A DNA stretch of 64,000 nt from contig NZ_JAFLRG010000001.1 in the NCBI RefSeq assembly GCF_017315725.1, positions 2,046,001 to 2,110,000 of the forward strand. The letters run 5' to 3'. The notes under the pieces were generated by a model, which saw only the letters and a list, made by a program, of their open reading frames with translations, made no database searches and had not been told where the DNA came from. The stretch is from Trinickia acidisoli. Its GTDB lineage: Bacteria > Pseudomonadota > Gammaproteobacteria > Burkholderiales > Burkholderiaceae. How positions within the stretch are numbered: position 1 is the stretch's first letter; each line of letters opens with the position of its first letter. This document shows, one piece after another, positions 10,880-21,640 of this stretch. A program made the translations under genes and the position numbers.

Positions 10880-11512
10880 ATGAAAGGCCCCGAAAACGTC
10901 TTGCTCGTGGTCGACGTGCAAAACGATTTCATGCCGGGCGGCGCGTTGGCCGTCCCGCACGGCGACGAAATCGTGCCGATCGTGAACCGGCTCGCCGCCG
11001 GGTTCGAGCACGTCGTGTTGACACAAGATTGGCATCCGCACGATCACCTTTCGTTCGCTACCAATCATGCTGGCAGGCAGCCGTTCGAGACGACCACGCT
11101 GTCTTACGGCGAGCAAGTGCTGTGGCCCGCGCATTGCGTCCAAGGCACGGCGGGCGCGGCATTGCATGCGGGGCTCGAAGTCGTGCGTGCGAGGCTCGTG
11201 ATTCGCAAAGGCTATCGGCGCGAAGTCGACAGCTACTCGGCGTTCGTCGAAGCCGATCGAAAGACGTCGACGGGCTTGGCCGGGTACCTGCACGAACTCG
11301 GCGTCACGCGCGTCTGGTGCTGCGGGCTCGCGACCGACTACTGCGTGGCGTGGTCCGCGCTCGACGCACGGGCGGCTGGGTTCGAGGTCGTGCTGGTCGA
11401 AGACGCGTGCAGAGCGATCGATCTCGACGGCTCGCTCGAGCGCGCCTGGCAGCAGCTCGATGCGGCCGGCGTGGCGCGACTGAGCGCCGAGCAGGCGCTG
11501 GCGCGAGGGTAA
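10880..11512 (+). CDS. pncA: Nicotinamidase (isochorismatase-family cysteine hydrolase)
   Basis: 210 residues. It hydrolyses nicotinamide to nicotinate for the NAD salvage pathway in the cytosol. The catalytic triad is visible as D12 (VDVQNDFMPGG), K110 (IRKGYRREVDSYS) and C155 (GLATDYCVAWSAL). Metal-binding residues D50/H52 in TQDWHPHDH and H85 in WPAHCVQGT identify a nicotinamidase rather than a generic isochorismatase. The ATG at 10880 removes a long unrelated in-frame extension that overlaps the previous gene. It lies 46 nt after the ligase-dehydrogenase fusion and is probably co-transcribed with it. Confidence 0.95.
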   Translation: MKGPENVLLVVDVQNDFMPGGALAVPHGDEIVPIVNRLAAGFEHVVLTQDWHPHDHLSFATNHAGRQPFETTTLSYGEQVLWPAHCVQGTAGAALHAGLEVVRARLVIRKGYRREVDSYSAFVEADRKTSTGLAGYLHELGVTRVWCCGLATDYCVAWSALDARAAGFEVVLVEDACRAIDLDGSLERAWQQLDAAGVARLSAEQALARG

Positions 11513-11686
11513 GCGGGTGTTGCCGGGTGTTGCCGTGCATTGCGCGCTGCATCGGCTGAGCGATTTCGTGTAGGCAGGCGCAGATTCGCGGGAGCTTGGG
11601 GCACCGTTCGCGGTCCAATCGCTCGATCCCCGTGGCGCGCGAGCGCGCCGCGGCCCTTGCTCGTTCCGCCCAGGAGAATGCACGCC

Positions 11687-12298
11687 ATGAACTACTACAC
11701 TGAGCACCGCTACGCCGAGCCGCTCCACTTGACCCCCGCTGCGACGCCCGAGCGCTATGCCGCCGTGGTCGGGGCGGCCGTGGTGTCGACCGAGCACGAA
11801 ATCATGGGCCGCGACGGCGAGCACTGCCAGTTCTACGTCGATATCGGCAACGGCGTACGGTACCAAGTCGACGTCAATATCCAATCGAGCGACGGCCAAG
11901 CGATCGAAATGTACGTTGGCGCCGAGAACGTCGATCCGGTCGGCGTCACGCCCGACGAGCCGTTCGGCACGCCGCAATACGGGGTCTTTCCCGCGTCCCT
12001 GGGCTATGCGGGAATCGGACTCGCCGATGCGATGTTCGCGCCCGTCAGCGCCGTGCGCATCGCGCAACAGATCGAGGCCGCGCTCGCACAATCGACGTTC
12101 GTGGCCGTCTATGGCTTTACGTTCGACGATGGCGGGCCGGGCGGCAAGGGCATTCACGACACGCATCTGAACGTCGCGCACGCCGACCAGGACGGCGCGC
12201 TCGCCATCTACGGCAAGGATGCGAGCGGACAGCCGCAGCGCAAGTGGTTCTTCTTCAAATTCGCCGAGGATCACATCGCGTCCCAACAAGCCCGGTAA
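11687..12298 (+). CDS. DUF2278 (YukJ-like) family protein
   Basis: 203 residues; function unknown. It has the usual features of the DUF2278/YukJ family: a central VDIGNGVRYQVDVNIQSSDG strand pair, and the C-terminal GGKGIHDTHLNVAH block with conserved His/Asp residues, followed by a hydrophilic FFFKFAEDHIASQ end. No signal peptide or membrane segment is seen, so it is probably cytosolic. The ATG at 11687 has AGGAGAA about 8 nt upstream. It is a stand-alone gene with about 170 nt before it and 267 nt after it. The conserved HDTH suggests a metal or catalytic site, but that is inference. Confidence 0.8.
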   Translation: MNYYTEHRYAEPLHLTPAATPERYAAVVGAAVVSTEHEIMGRDGEHCQFYVDIGNGVRYQVDVNIQSSDGQAIEMYVGAENVDPVGVTPDEPFGTPQYGVFPASLGYAGIGLADAMFAPVSAVRIAQQIEAALAQSTFVAVYGFTFDDGGPGGKGIHDTHLNVAHADQDGALAIYGKDASGQPQRKWFFFKFAEDHIASQQAR

Positions 12299-12441
12299 GC
12301 ACGGGTTGCGCCGGGCGCCTTCCCGGTGCGCGGACGATAGGCGATTTCCGTCGGCGCCACGCGCGCGAGTCTCTCATTAACATCCCGTAACAACGTCTTC
12401 GTCTCCGAGGATTTCGAGACGATTACAGTCCCTCCCTCGAC

Positions 12442-12469
12442 GCGAGGCGCACGACGAAGCGCGCCTCGC
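12442..12469. terminator. Hairpin between the DUF2278 gene and macA
   Basis: Perfect 9-bp arms: GCGAGGCGC at 12442-12450 and GCGCCTCGC at 12461-12469, with a 10-nt loop. There is no U-tract, so it could be a weak or Rho-assisted terminator for the DUF2278 gene or a structured leader for macA. I see no convincing promoter or operator in the remainder of 12299-12565. Confidence 0.35.
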
Positions 12470-12565
12470 TCCGTTATCGCCTGCCGTTGCCAACCGTCGC
12501 TGCCATCGCGCAATCGATCCGGGGTTCGTCATCTGCCGTTTGTCGCGGCGCTCATCTTCCAACGC

Positions 12566-13771
12566 ATGGTCAAATCACGATATCGCCGGCTCGCGGCCGG
12601 CTTCAGTGCGATCGTCGCACTGCTGTTGGCAATCGTCGGCTATCGCCACTTCGCCTCGCACGACGCGCCGCCTTATCTCACGGCGCGTGTCGAGCGTGCC
12701 GATCTCGAAGACGCCGTGCTCGCGGCAGGGACGCTCTACGCGCAGCGTCAAGTCGACGTGGGCGCTCAGGTGTCGGGGCAACTCAAATCGCTGAAGGTCG
12801 ATCTCGGCGCGCAAGTGAAAACGGGGCAACTGCTGGGTGAAATCGATCCAACCCTGCTCGAGCACGCGCTTCGACAAGCGGAAGCGGAGGAGCAATCGCT
12901 CGAGGCGCAGCGTCACGCGAGCGAGGCCCGGCTCGAACTCGCGTCGCTCGTGGCGATGCGCGAGCGTCAGCTTTGGGACAGCGAAGCTACGTCGCGCGAG
13001 GCGTTCGAGCGCGCACAAGCGCAATGGCACATGGAGCGCGCGAATCTGCGCGAGGTCGACGCGCGTCGCAAGCGAGCGCGCATCGAGGTCGGCAAGGCTC
13101 GGGCCAACGCAGGCTATACGCGCATCGTCGCGCCGATGGCCGGTGAAATCGTCGCCATCGTCACGCGCGAAGGTCAAACGGTCATTGCCGAACAACAAGC
13201 GCCCGTCATCCTCAAGTTGGCCGATCTCGACACGATGACGGTCAAGGCTCAGGTTTCCGAAGCCGACGTGCTGCGAGTCGCGCCGGGTCAACGCGTCCAT
13301 TTCACCGTACTTGGCGATCCGGATACGCGCTACGAAGGCACCATCCGCGCGATCGAGCCGGCGCCGCAGGATTTCGCGGAATCGTCGGGCTCGGCCTCGG
13401 GCGGCGGCCACGCATCGAGTGGCGCTCCGTCGCGCGGCGGCGCGGCCGTGTTCTACAACGCGCTGTTCGAGGTGCCCAACCCCGGGCATCGGCTGCGCAT
13501 TTCCATGACGGCGCAAGTGTCGATCATTCAAGGCACAGCCAAGCACATTATCGTCGTGCCGTCATCGGCGCTCGGCGCGAAGTCCGCGGGCGGCTCGTTC
13601 GCCGTGCGCGTGCTGGCGCAAGACGGTCGAGTCGAAACGCGGCAGGTACGCGTGGGAATGAACAATCAAGTCAAGGCGCAAGTGCTTTCAGGCTTGGAGG
13701 AAGGCGAGCGTGTCGTCATCGGCGAGGTCCCACACGGCGATGGCGCGAGCCCGACGGGCGGGGAGGGCTGA
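12566..13771 (+). CDS. macA: MacA-like periplasmic adaptor (membrane fusion protein)
   Basis: 401 residues. The periplasmic adaptor links the ABC pump MacB to an outer-membrane channel. The N-terminal membrane anchor is hydrophobic (about residues 10-28), followed by the lipoyl half-motifs (VGAQVSGQLKSLKVDLGAQVKTGQLLGEID and YTRIVAPMAGEIVAIVTREGQTV) flanking a coiled-coil hairpin rich in Glu/Arg/Ala (about 95-190). Then come the beta-barrel and membrane-proximal domains (about 210-395). The ribosome site before the ATG is poor. The stop is 2 nt before macB, which indicates tight coupling. The Gly/Ser-rich insertion around residues 270-290 is a loop typical of the family. Confidence 0.92.
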   Translation: MVKSRYRRLAAGFSAIVALLLAIVGYRHFASHDAPPYLTARVERADLEDAVLAAGTLYAQRQVDVGAQVSGQLKSLKVDLGAQVKTGQLLGEIDPTLLEHALRQAEAEEQSLEAQRHASEARLELASLVAMRERQLWDSEATSREAFERAQAQWHMERANLREVDARRKRARIEVGKARANAGYTRIVAPMAGEIVAIVTREGQTVIAEQQAPVILKLADLDTMTVKAQVSEADVLRVAPGQRVHFTVLGDPDTRYEGTIRAIEPAPQDFAESSGSASGGGHASSGAPSRGGAAVFYNALFEVPNPGHRLRISMTAQVSIIQGTAKHIIVVPSSALGAKSAGGSFAVRVLAQDGRVETRQVRVGMNNQVKAQVLSGLEEGERVVIGEVPHGDGASPTGGEG

Positions 13772-13773
13772 GG

Positions 13774-15750
<1,977 letters not shown>

Positions 15751-15763
15751 CGCGGAGGCGGCG

Positions 15764-17197
15764 ATGAAGTCTTTTATGCGTTTCTTGGCAGCGGAAATGG
15801 CAATGGCGGTCGCACTGCTGGCCGGCTGCACGTTTTCCGCGCGTCACGCGGCACTGACGGAACCTGAATTGCCGACACGGTGGCTGGCCGCATCCGGCAC
15901 GGCCCACGCTGCGTCAGCTTCGACGCCCGCCGAGTGGGGCGCTGCCTCGGCACCGCTCGGCACGTCACCGCCTTCGCTTCGTTCGCCCGCGGAACCGAGT
16001 GCGGCACCTTGGTGGCGGACGTTTGCCGATGTCAAATTGAACGCCGTCATCGAGGAGGCTTTGGCTCGGAATGCGGACCTCGCCATTGCCGCGATTCGCG
16101 TGCGTCGTGCGCAGCTCGAGGCGAGGCTGGCGGACGCGGAGACGGCGCCACGGGCCGAGTTGACGGGCAGCGCGAACGCCGAGCGCGTTCACACGTCCGC
16201 GCGCGTCAACGGAACCGTGTCGTTCGAACTCGATTTATGGGGAAAACTCGCCGCACGACGCGACGAAGCGATCTGGCGCGCACAAGCGAGCGAAGCCGAT
16301 CGCGAAGCCGCCGCTTCGGCTTTGATCGCAACGACAGCGAAACTCTATTGGCGCATTGGATACGCGAACGAATCGATCGTGCTAGGTAAGGGCGCGATCG
16401 CAGACGCTCTGCGCACGGTAGCGCTCGTCGATGTACGCGTGGCGGCGGGGGCAGCTTCGCCCCTCGACGCGGCGCAAGCGCGCCAGCAATTGGCTCGAGC
16501 GCGAGCCGAGCAAGCGCAGCGCTGGCGAGCACGCGAGGTGCAGCGAAACGCATTAGCGCTGCTGCTGGGCGGGCCGCCCGAAACGCGGGGCCACGAGCCG
16601 GCGAATCTGTCGGTAGCGTTTATCCCGCAAGTGCCTGCACGCCTACCAGCCCTCGTGCTTGCGCGCCGCCCCGACTTACGTGCGGCCGAACGGCGATTGC
16701 GCGCGCAATTGGCACGTGTCGATTTTGCTCGGGCCAGCATTTATCCGAGTATTACGCTCACGGGCGAACTCGGCACGCGCAGCGACGTGCTCATGCGTAC
16801 ACTGCAAAATCCGCTTGGATCAATCGGCGCCGCGCTCGCGCTGCCGTTCGTCCAGTGGAATACCGTACGGCTGCAGGCGGCCCTTTCCGAGCACGAATTC
16901 GACGAGGTGTCGCTCGAGTTCAGAAAACAGCTTTATCGTGCGCTCGCTGACGTCGAAGACGCGCTGGCGGCGAAGACGCAACTCGATGCCGAATGGCTCG
17001 AGCACGAGCAGGCATTCGCCGACGCCGCGCTCGCGGCAGCCCTTGCGCGCACGCGTTTCGAACGCGGGGCAACCGATGTCGCCCCGCTGCTCGACGCGCA
17101 ACGCGCCGCGCGAGCAGCCGAACTAGATCGAACGAAGAACCAACTGGCTCGCCTCGAAAATCGCATCGACCTGTTCGTTGCGCTCGGAGGCGACTAG
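15764..17197 (+). CDS. Outer-membrane efflux lipoprotein (NodT/OprM-type TolC-family channel)
   Basis: 477 residues from the ATG at 15764, chosen for GGAGG 5-6 nt upstream and an ideal lipoprotein signal ending LLAGC (Cys22). Two TolC-like repeats follow: PWWRTFADVKLNAVIEEALARNADL at the start of the first, WGKLAARRDEA, then LPALVLARRPDLRAAERRL..ARVDFARASIYPSITLTG at the start of the second. Long helical stretches lie between them. It should form the trimeric exit duct for MacAB. It begins 13 nt after macB, so the three genes are an operon. No dedicated regulator is adjacent. Confidence 0.93.
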   Translation: MKSFMRFLAAEMAMAVALLAGCTFSARHAALTEPELPTRWLAASGTAHAASASTPAEWGAASAPLGTSPPSLRSPAEPSAAPWWRTFADVKLNAVIEEALARNADLAIAAIRVRRAQLEARLADAETAPRAELTGSANAERVHTSARVNGTVSFELDLWGKLAARRDEAIWRAQASEADREAAASALIATTAKLYWRIGYANESIVLGKGAIADALRTVALVDVRVAAGAASPLDAAQARQQLARARAEQAQRWRAREVQRNALALLLGGPPETRGHEPANLSVAFIPQVPARLPALVLARRPDLRAAERRLRAQLARVDFARASIYPSITLTGELGTRSDVLMRTLQNPLGSIGAALALPFVQWNTVRLQAALSEHEFDEVSLEFRKQLYRALADVEDALAAKTQLDAEWLEHEQAFADAALAAALARTRFERGATDVAPLLDAQRAARAAELDRTKNQLARLENRIDLFVALGGD

Positions 17198-17306
17198 CCG
17201 CCGGAGACAGTTGGCCAGTCGGCCGACTACCGATGCCGAGGGAAGCGAGTATCATCCCTCGCTACCGCCGAACTTGCGGCAATTGGAGCGTGAAGGAGCT
17301 AACCAA

Positions 17307-17609
17307 GTGATTCGTCACATCGTCATGTGGAAGTTGAAAGAAGCAGCCGAAGGTGCCACGCGCACCGAGAACGCGGTCAAGCTGAAAGCGTTGCTCGAAG
17401 GTTGTCGCGACATCGTGCCCGGCATCTTGCATCTCGAGGTCGGTCTCTCGGCGCCGGGACTCGATTCGACGAGCGACGTCGTACTCGTTTCGGATTTTGC
17501 CGACAAGGCGGCGCTGGACGCTTACCAAGTCCACCCGACGCATCAGGCGCTCAAGCAGTTCGTCACGGCCGTACGTGAGTCGCGCGAGTGCGTCGACTAC
17601 GAAGTGTGA
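17307..17609 (+). CDS. Dabb-family (stress-responsive alpha/beta barrel) protein
   Basis: 100 residues starting at GTG 17307, which has AAGGAG about 9 nt upstream; the only in-frame ATG is far upstream with no family match. The N-terminal IRHIVMWKLK is the hallmark first strand of the dimeric alpha/beta-barrel (Dabb) fold. DVVLVSDFADKAALDAYQVHPTHQALKQFV is the conserved second half. Family members include plant stress proteins and small enzymes or chaperones; the bacterial role is mostly unknown. It is followed after 13 nt by a hotdog thioesterase, so the two probably share a transcript. Confidence 0.88.
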   Translation: MIRHIVMWKLKEAAEGATRTENAVKLKALLEGCRDIVPGILHLEVGLSAPGLDSTSDVVLVSDFADKAALDAYQVHPTHQALKQFVTAVRESRECVDYEV

Positions 17610-17622
17610 AGGGCAGGCGCGC

Positions 17623-18132
17623 ATGACGTCCGAGCGGCGGCCCCCATCGGCGGCCCAGGCATCGCAAGCAACCGAGCGCGAACTCGCGATCGAAAGCCCG
17701 TTCGTCGATCATCTCGGCGTTCGGTTGCTCGCGGCAGCGAACGGCGAGAGCGAAGTCGCGCTCACGCTGGCGCAAGCGCAGATGAACACATGGCACGTCG
17801 CTCACGGCGGGGTGACGATGACCCTCGCCGACGTCGCGCTCGCCACTGCGGCGCGTAGCTTGGCGGAGGACGGCGTCGGCGTCGTCACGGTCGAGATGAA
17901 GGTCAACTTCATGCAGCCGGGGCGCGGCGAGTTGCGCGCATTCGGCCACGTGCTGCATCGCTCTAGCACGATGGCGTACTGCGAAGGCGAGGTGCGTGAC
18001 AGCAGCGGCCACTTCGTCGCTAAAGCGCTCGGTACGTTCAAATACATGCGGCGACTCGCGGTTGGGCGCGACGTCGTCGAGCAGAAAAGGCGCCGGCCGC
18101 CCGGCGTCAAGCCGGGTCCCAGCGACGGCTGA
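17623..18132 (+). CDS. PaaI-type hotdog-fold thioesterase
   Basis: 169 residues. The hotdog core spans about residues 25-145. It has the PaaI-type active-site segment WHVAHGGVTMTLADVALATAA (the HGG..T.AD pattern with the catalytic acid), then GVVTVEMKVNFMQPGRGELRAFG, and ends in KALGTFKYMRR. It probably hydrolyses acyl-CoA or aryl-CoA thioesters in the cytosol; the precise substrate cannot be told. The ATG at 17623 follows the Dabb stop by 13 nt. The basic C-terminal tail (about 150-169) is not part of the fold. Confidence 0.88.
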   Translation: MTSERRPPSAAQASQATERELAIESPFVDHLGVRLLAAANGESEVALTLAQAQMNTWHVAHGGVTMTLADVALATAARSLAEDGVGVVTVEMKVNFMQPGRGELRAFGHVLHRSSTMAYCEGEVRDSSGHFVAKALGTFKYMRRLAVGRDVVEQKRRRPPGVKPGPSDG

Positions 18133-18200
18133 TCGCGCGGGCGCCTTGCGTTTTCGTCGCCGTTTTCCCGGCCGTTCGCGAATCGGAAAGAGGAATCGCC

Positions 18201-19199
18201 ATGACCCCAATGAATCGTCGCATCTTGCTTGCCTCGCGCCCGCAAGGCGCGGTCGCGCCCGATAACTTCAAAATCGAGCAAGTGCCGCTTGCCCCGCTGG
18301 CCGAAGGGCAGTTTCGCGTCCGAAACCATTATCTTTCCGTGGATCCGTACATGCGCGGGCGGATGAACGATGTGAAATCGTATGCCGAGCCGCTCGCGCT
18401 CGGCGACGTCATGACCGGCGGCACGGTGGGTGAAGTCGTCGAATCGAAGCACGGCGGTTTCGCCGTCGGCGACAAGGTCACGGGCGTGTTCGGATGGCAG
18501 GATTACGGCACGTCCGACGGCGCCGGCGTGCGCAAAATCGACGACACGCTCGTGCCGGCTACCGCGTATCTCGGCGTGGCCGGCATGCCAGGCGTGACCG
18601 CATGGTACGGGCTGAACAAGATCATCGCACCGCGAGCCGGGCAAACGGTGGTCGTCAGCGCGGCCAGCGGCGCCGTGGGCAGCGTCGTCGGACAATTGGC
18701 CAAGCTTGCGGGATGCCGCGCCGTGGGTATCGCGGGCGGTGCCGAAAAGTGCCGGTACGTCGTCGAGGCGCTCGGCTTCGATGCCTGCGTCGACTACAAG
18801 GCCGGCAATCTCTATCGGGACTTGAAGGCTGCAACGCCGAACGGCGTAGACGGCTACTTCGAGAACGTCGGCGGCGAAGTGTTCGATGCCACGCTGGCGC
18901 GGATGAACCCATTCGGCCGCATCGCCTTGTGCGGCATGATCGCGGGCTACGACGGGCAGCCGGTGCCGCTCAAGCAGCCCTCGATCATCTTGACGATGCG
19001 CTTGCTCGTGCAGGGCTTCATCGTCACCGAGCATCTCGCGCTTTGGCCCGAGGCGCTCGGCACGCTGGTTGCGCTCGTTGCCCAAAAGAAGTTGCGCTAT
19101 CGAGAAAGCATTGTCGAGGGCCTCGAGCGCGCGCCCGAAGCGTTGATGGGATTGCTGCAGGGCAAGAATTTCGGCAAGCAGATCGTCAAGATCGCTTGA
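18201..19199 (+). CDS. NADP-dependent MDR oxidoreductase (zinc-independent quinone/enone reductase, CurA-like)
   Basis: 332 residues. This is a medium-chain reductase without zinc ligands. The N-terminal catalytic domain carries the leukotriene-B4-dehydrogenase-like signature VRNHYLSVDPYMRGRM. The Rossmann domain has VVVSAASGAVGSVVGQLAKL at about 150-170, and GVDGYFENVGGEVFDATL. The family reduces alpha,beta-unsaturated ketones or aldehydes (2-alkenal reductase, curcumin reductase). AAAGAGGAA lies before the ATG. An SDR gene follows after 60 nt on the same strand. Confidence 0.92.
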   Translation: MTPMNRRILLASRPQGAVAPDNFKIEQVPLAPLAEGQFRVRNHYLSVDPYMRGRMNDVKSYAEPLALGDVMTGGTVGEVVESKHGGFAVGDKVTGVFGWQDYGTSDGAGVRKIDDTLVPATAYLGVAGMPGVTAWYGLNKIIAPRAGQTVVVSAASGAVGSVVGQLAKLAGCRAVGIAGGAEKCRYVVEALGFDACVDYKAGNLYRDLKAATPNGVDGYFENVGGEVFDATLARMNPFGRIALCGMIAGYDGQPVPLKQPSIILTMRLLVQGFIVTEHLALWPEALGTLVALVAQKKLRYRESIVEGLERAPEALMGLLQGKNFGKQIVKIA

Positions 19200-19259
19200 C
19201 GATCCGCAGCGTGCCCGTACCGTCGCGCGCGAGCGCGACACTCGCGCACAGGGGGACAC

Positions 19260-20120
19260 ATGGAACGATTCGACGGGAAAGTTGCCGTCATTACCGGCGC
19301 CGCGAGCGGGTTCGGCCGCGCGTTCGCGCAAAAGGGCGCCGCTTTGGGGATGAAGCTCGTCCTTGCCGACATCGACGGGGACGCGCTCGGCGAGCTCGTC
19401 GAGGCACTCGCCGAGGCCGGCGCCGACGTGATCGGCGTGCCGACCGACGTATCGGACGGCACGGCCGTCGAAGCGCTCGCACATCGCGCGCTCGATGCCC
19501 ACGGCAAGGTGCATGTGCTGTTCAACAACGCCGGGGTCGGCACCAGCGGTTTCCTCTGGGAGATGAGCGCGAACGATTGGTCGTGGGTATTCGGGGTCAA
19601 CGTCATGGGCGTCGCGCACGGCGTTCGCGTATTCACGCCGATCATGCTGCGGCAAAACGAACCGGCGCACATCGTGAACACCGCTTCCGTCGCGGGGCTG
19701 ATCTCGCCACCGGCGATGGGGATCTATAACGCGTCGAAGCATGCTGTCGTTGCATTGACCGAAGCGCTTTATCACGATCTTCGTCGTGCGGGCGCGACGG
19801 TCGGCTGCTCGCTGCTGTGCCCGGCGTTTGCGCCGACGGGCATCGCGCAGGCCGAGCGGGCGCGGCCTGCGCGATGGCGCAACGACGCGCCGCCGTCGGC
19901 GTCACAACTGCTCGCCGGCAGAGAACTCCGCAAGGCCGTGCGTTCGGGGCGGCTCAGCGCAGCCGACATCGCGGAGGCAACGTTCGATGCCGTGCGCGCC
20001 GATCGCTTCTACGTCATCACGCATCCCGCCATCATGGCGAGCGTGCGAGTGCGTCACGAAGACATCGAGCAGATGCGCCCGCCGACCGACCCGTCAGTGG
20101 CGCCGCCCGCTCACGAGTAA
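19260..20120 (+). CDS. Short-chain dehydrogenase/reductase (SDR)
   Basis: 286 residues, classical SDR. The cofactor motif TGAASGFG is at about 12-19 and NNAG at about 89-92. The catalytic Ser is in NTASVAG and the Tyr/Lys in YNASKHAV. An acidic residue after beta2 (LADIDGDAL) favours NAD(H) over NADP(H). The C-terminal half carries an extended variable substrate region (about 195-286). A GGGGG ribosome site precedes the ATG. It probably shares a transcript with the upstream MDR reductase. The substrate is unknown. Confidence 0.9.
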   Translation: MERFDGKVAVITGAASGFGRAFAQKGAALGMKLVLADIDGDALGELVEALAEAGADVIGVPTDVSDGTAVEALAHRALDAHGKVHVLFNNAGVGTSGFLWEMSANDWSWVFGVNVMGVAHGVRVFTPIMLRQNEPAHIVNTASVAGLISPPAMGIYNASKHAVVALTEALYHDLRRAGATVGCSLLCPAFAPTGIAQAERARPARWRNDAPPSASQLLAGRELRKAVRSGRLSAADIAEATFDAVRADRFYVITHPAIMASVRVRHEDIEQMRPPTDPSVAPPAHE

Positions 20121-20172
20121 ACGGCGCGGTCATGATGACCACGCCCGGTTGAAGGCGAAACGGGAGATGTCG

Positions 20173-20610
20173 ATGCAGGATGTCACGGTAGCAGCGGGAG
20201 ATTGGAATGGGCTCGGCGAAGATGCAGCGCGGGTTCGCGATGCCGTTTTCGTGCGCGAACTGCGGATCGCCGCGCCGCTCGTCTCCGACGAGGCCGACCA
20301 CGACGCCGTCCACGTCGTCGCGTATCGCGCCGGCGATGCGATCGCGGCCGCTCGGCTGCTTCCGGACGGTGCAATCGGTCGTTTGGCGGTGCTCTCTGCT
20401 GCGCGGCGCGAAGGAATCGGCTCGCTCGTTTTGCGCACGCTGATCGTGCGCGCCGCACAGCAGGGGCACGCTTGTGTCAGGCTTTACGCGCAGCGCGATG
20501 CGGTGCCGTTTTATCGGCAGCACGGCTTTACAACGGTGGGCGAGTCGTTCTACGAAGCCGGCGTCGAGCACATCGAGATGATGCGTTCGCTCGGTGGGCC
20601 GCCGCGGTAG
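20173..20610 (+). CDS. GNAT-family N-acetyltransferase (ElaA/YjcF-like)
   Basis: 145 residues from the ATG at 20173. The alternative ATG two codons upstream directly abuts the GGGAG ribosome site, so the downstream one has the better spacing. The GNAT fold shows VFVRELRIAAPLVSDEADHDAVHVVAY (the N-terminal motif seen in the YjcF/ElaA subgroup), AARLLP, the acetyl-CoA-binding region IGRLAVLSAARREGIGSLVLRTLI and VPFYRQHGFTTVGESFYEAGVEHIEM. The acceptor substrate is unknown. It is convergent with the NRDE gene, 19 nt away. Confidence 0.88.
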   Translation: MQDVTVAAGDWNGLGEDAARVRDAVFVRELRIAAPLVSDEADHDAVHVVAYRAGDAIAAARLLPDGAIGRLAVLSAARREGIGSLVLRTLIVRAAQQGHACVRLYAQRDAVPFYRQHGFTTVGESFYEAGVEHIEMMRSLGGPPR

Positions 20611-20629
20611 GCGCGCGCCGGCAGAGCCC

Positions 20630-21475
20630 TTAGTCGGATACGCCTGCGTTCCTACGTTCAGTCGAGGGGAAGACCTCGAACGCGAAGCGGCGCTCGTAAT
20701 GCCCAGGACGAGCGAGCCGGTGCGAGCCGTCGTCGTCGCTGCGCTCGATGACGTCCACTTCGAGTTTCGCGTCACAAATGGCAACACGCAGAGCCGTCGT
20801 GCCGCGCGTGCCGTAACCGGCCGTTTCAATGAATGCCGCTGACAATGCGCGCTCGCGGTCGAGCCCGATGCCGGTCGAGGGCAACGCGTCGTCGGGGGCG
20901 ACACGCGGGTCGCGCATCAACTCGATGAGTTCCTCGAGCGGCGGCGCACCGTCACGCTCGACGAGCGCACCGAGTTCCGCACGCTTGCTCACGAGTTTTG
21001 GCCACGGCGTATCGAGCACGGCGTTCGAGATGCCGTGCACGCCCGGGGGCAGCAAGCACGGCGAGGCGTCGGCCCGATTGCAATACCAAGCGAGTTCGCG
21101 CCGCGCGAGATCGCCGACGATCAGATTGAAGCCGTTGTAGGCCGCGCCTCGTTCCGCTACGCGGCCCAAATAGTCGAGCGGCGCGAGCACGGGCTCGATC
21201 AGATAGTCCGCCACGAGCGTGCCGCGCGTGGGCGCGTCGGCGCGAAATGCTCGTGGGTCGCGATAATTGGTGAGCGCGGCGAAGCGCCCGTCGCGCGAAA
21301 GTCCGAGCCATGTCCCTGCGCCTAGGAGATCGCGGCCGGCAAGAACGCCGGGGGCGTCGGTCCACCAATCGAGCGGCGCCGTTGCCCGAGCGAAGTATTC
21401 ATCGCGATTGGCGGCCAGGGTGAGCAGCGTGCCGGTTGCGGCATCGGGCCGCCAGTCGAATATGATCAGACACAT
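20630..21475 (-). CDS. NRDE-family protein (TANGO2-like)
   Basis: 281 residues. The ATG at 21475 yields MCLIIFDW, placing a Cys at residue 2 as in all NRDE/TANGO2 proteins, where it is the likely N-terminal nucleophile. The defining NRDE motif is in LAANRDEYFARAT, followed by GRDLLGAGTWLGLSRDGRFAALTNYRDP and FNLIVGD. These proteins belong to the Ntn-hydrolase-like group and have been tied to heme or acyl-CoA handling; the biochemical role is unsettled. It is separated by 165 nt from ygfZ on the same strand. Confidence 0.9.
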   Translation of the reverse strand: MCLIIFDWRPDAATGTLLTLAANRDEYFARATAPLDWWTDAPGVLAGRDLLGAGTWLGLSRDGRFAALTNYRDPRAFRADAPTRGTLVADYLIEPVLAPLDYLGRVAERGAAYNGFNLIVGDLARRELAWYCNRADASPCLLPPGVHGISNAVLDTPWPKLVSKRAELGALVERDGAPPLEELIELMRDPRVAPDDALPSTGIGLDRERALSAAFIETAGYGTRGTTALRVAICDAKLEVDVIERSDDDGSHRLARPGHYERRFAFEVFPSTERRNAGVSD

Positions 21476-21640
21476 GTGAAGGCTCAGACAAGCGAGGCGG
21501 AAGGGGATGGCAGCAATCGGAACATGCGCGGCAGGCGGTAAGTTGGTCTGAATGCGTGGCCGCCGTCGCGCCACAAGGGCGGTTCCAACATGGTTGCATG
21601 CGCATCCCGCCAATCGTTGCTCGCCCGCGGCATAAGCCTC

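Noticed and set aside
10823..12289. 488-residue minus-strand open frame over pncA and the DUF2278 gene
   Set aside because: Shadow of two recognisable enzymes, with no motif of its own.
17802..19775. 657-residue minus-strand open frame across the thioesterase, MDR and SDR genes
   Set aside because: It spans three clear plus-strand genes and their gaps; the composition is typical of an antisense shadow.
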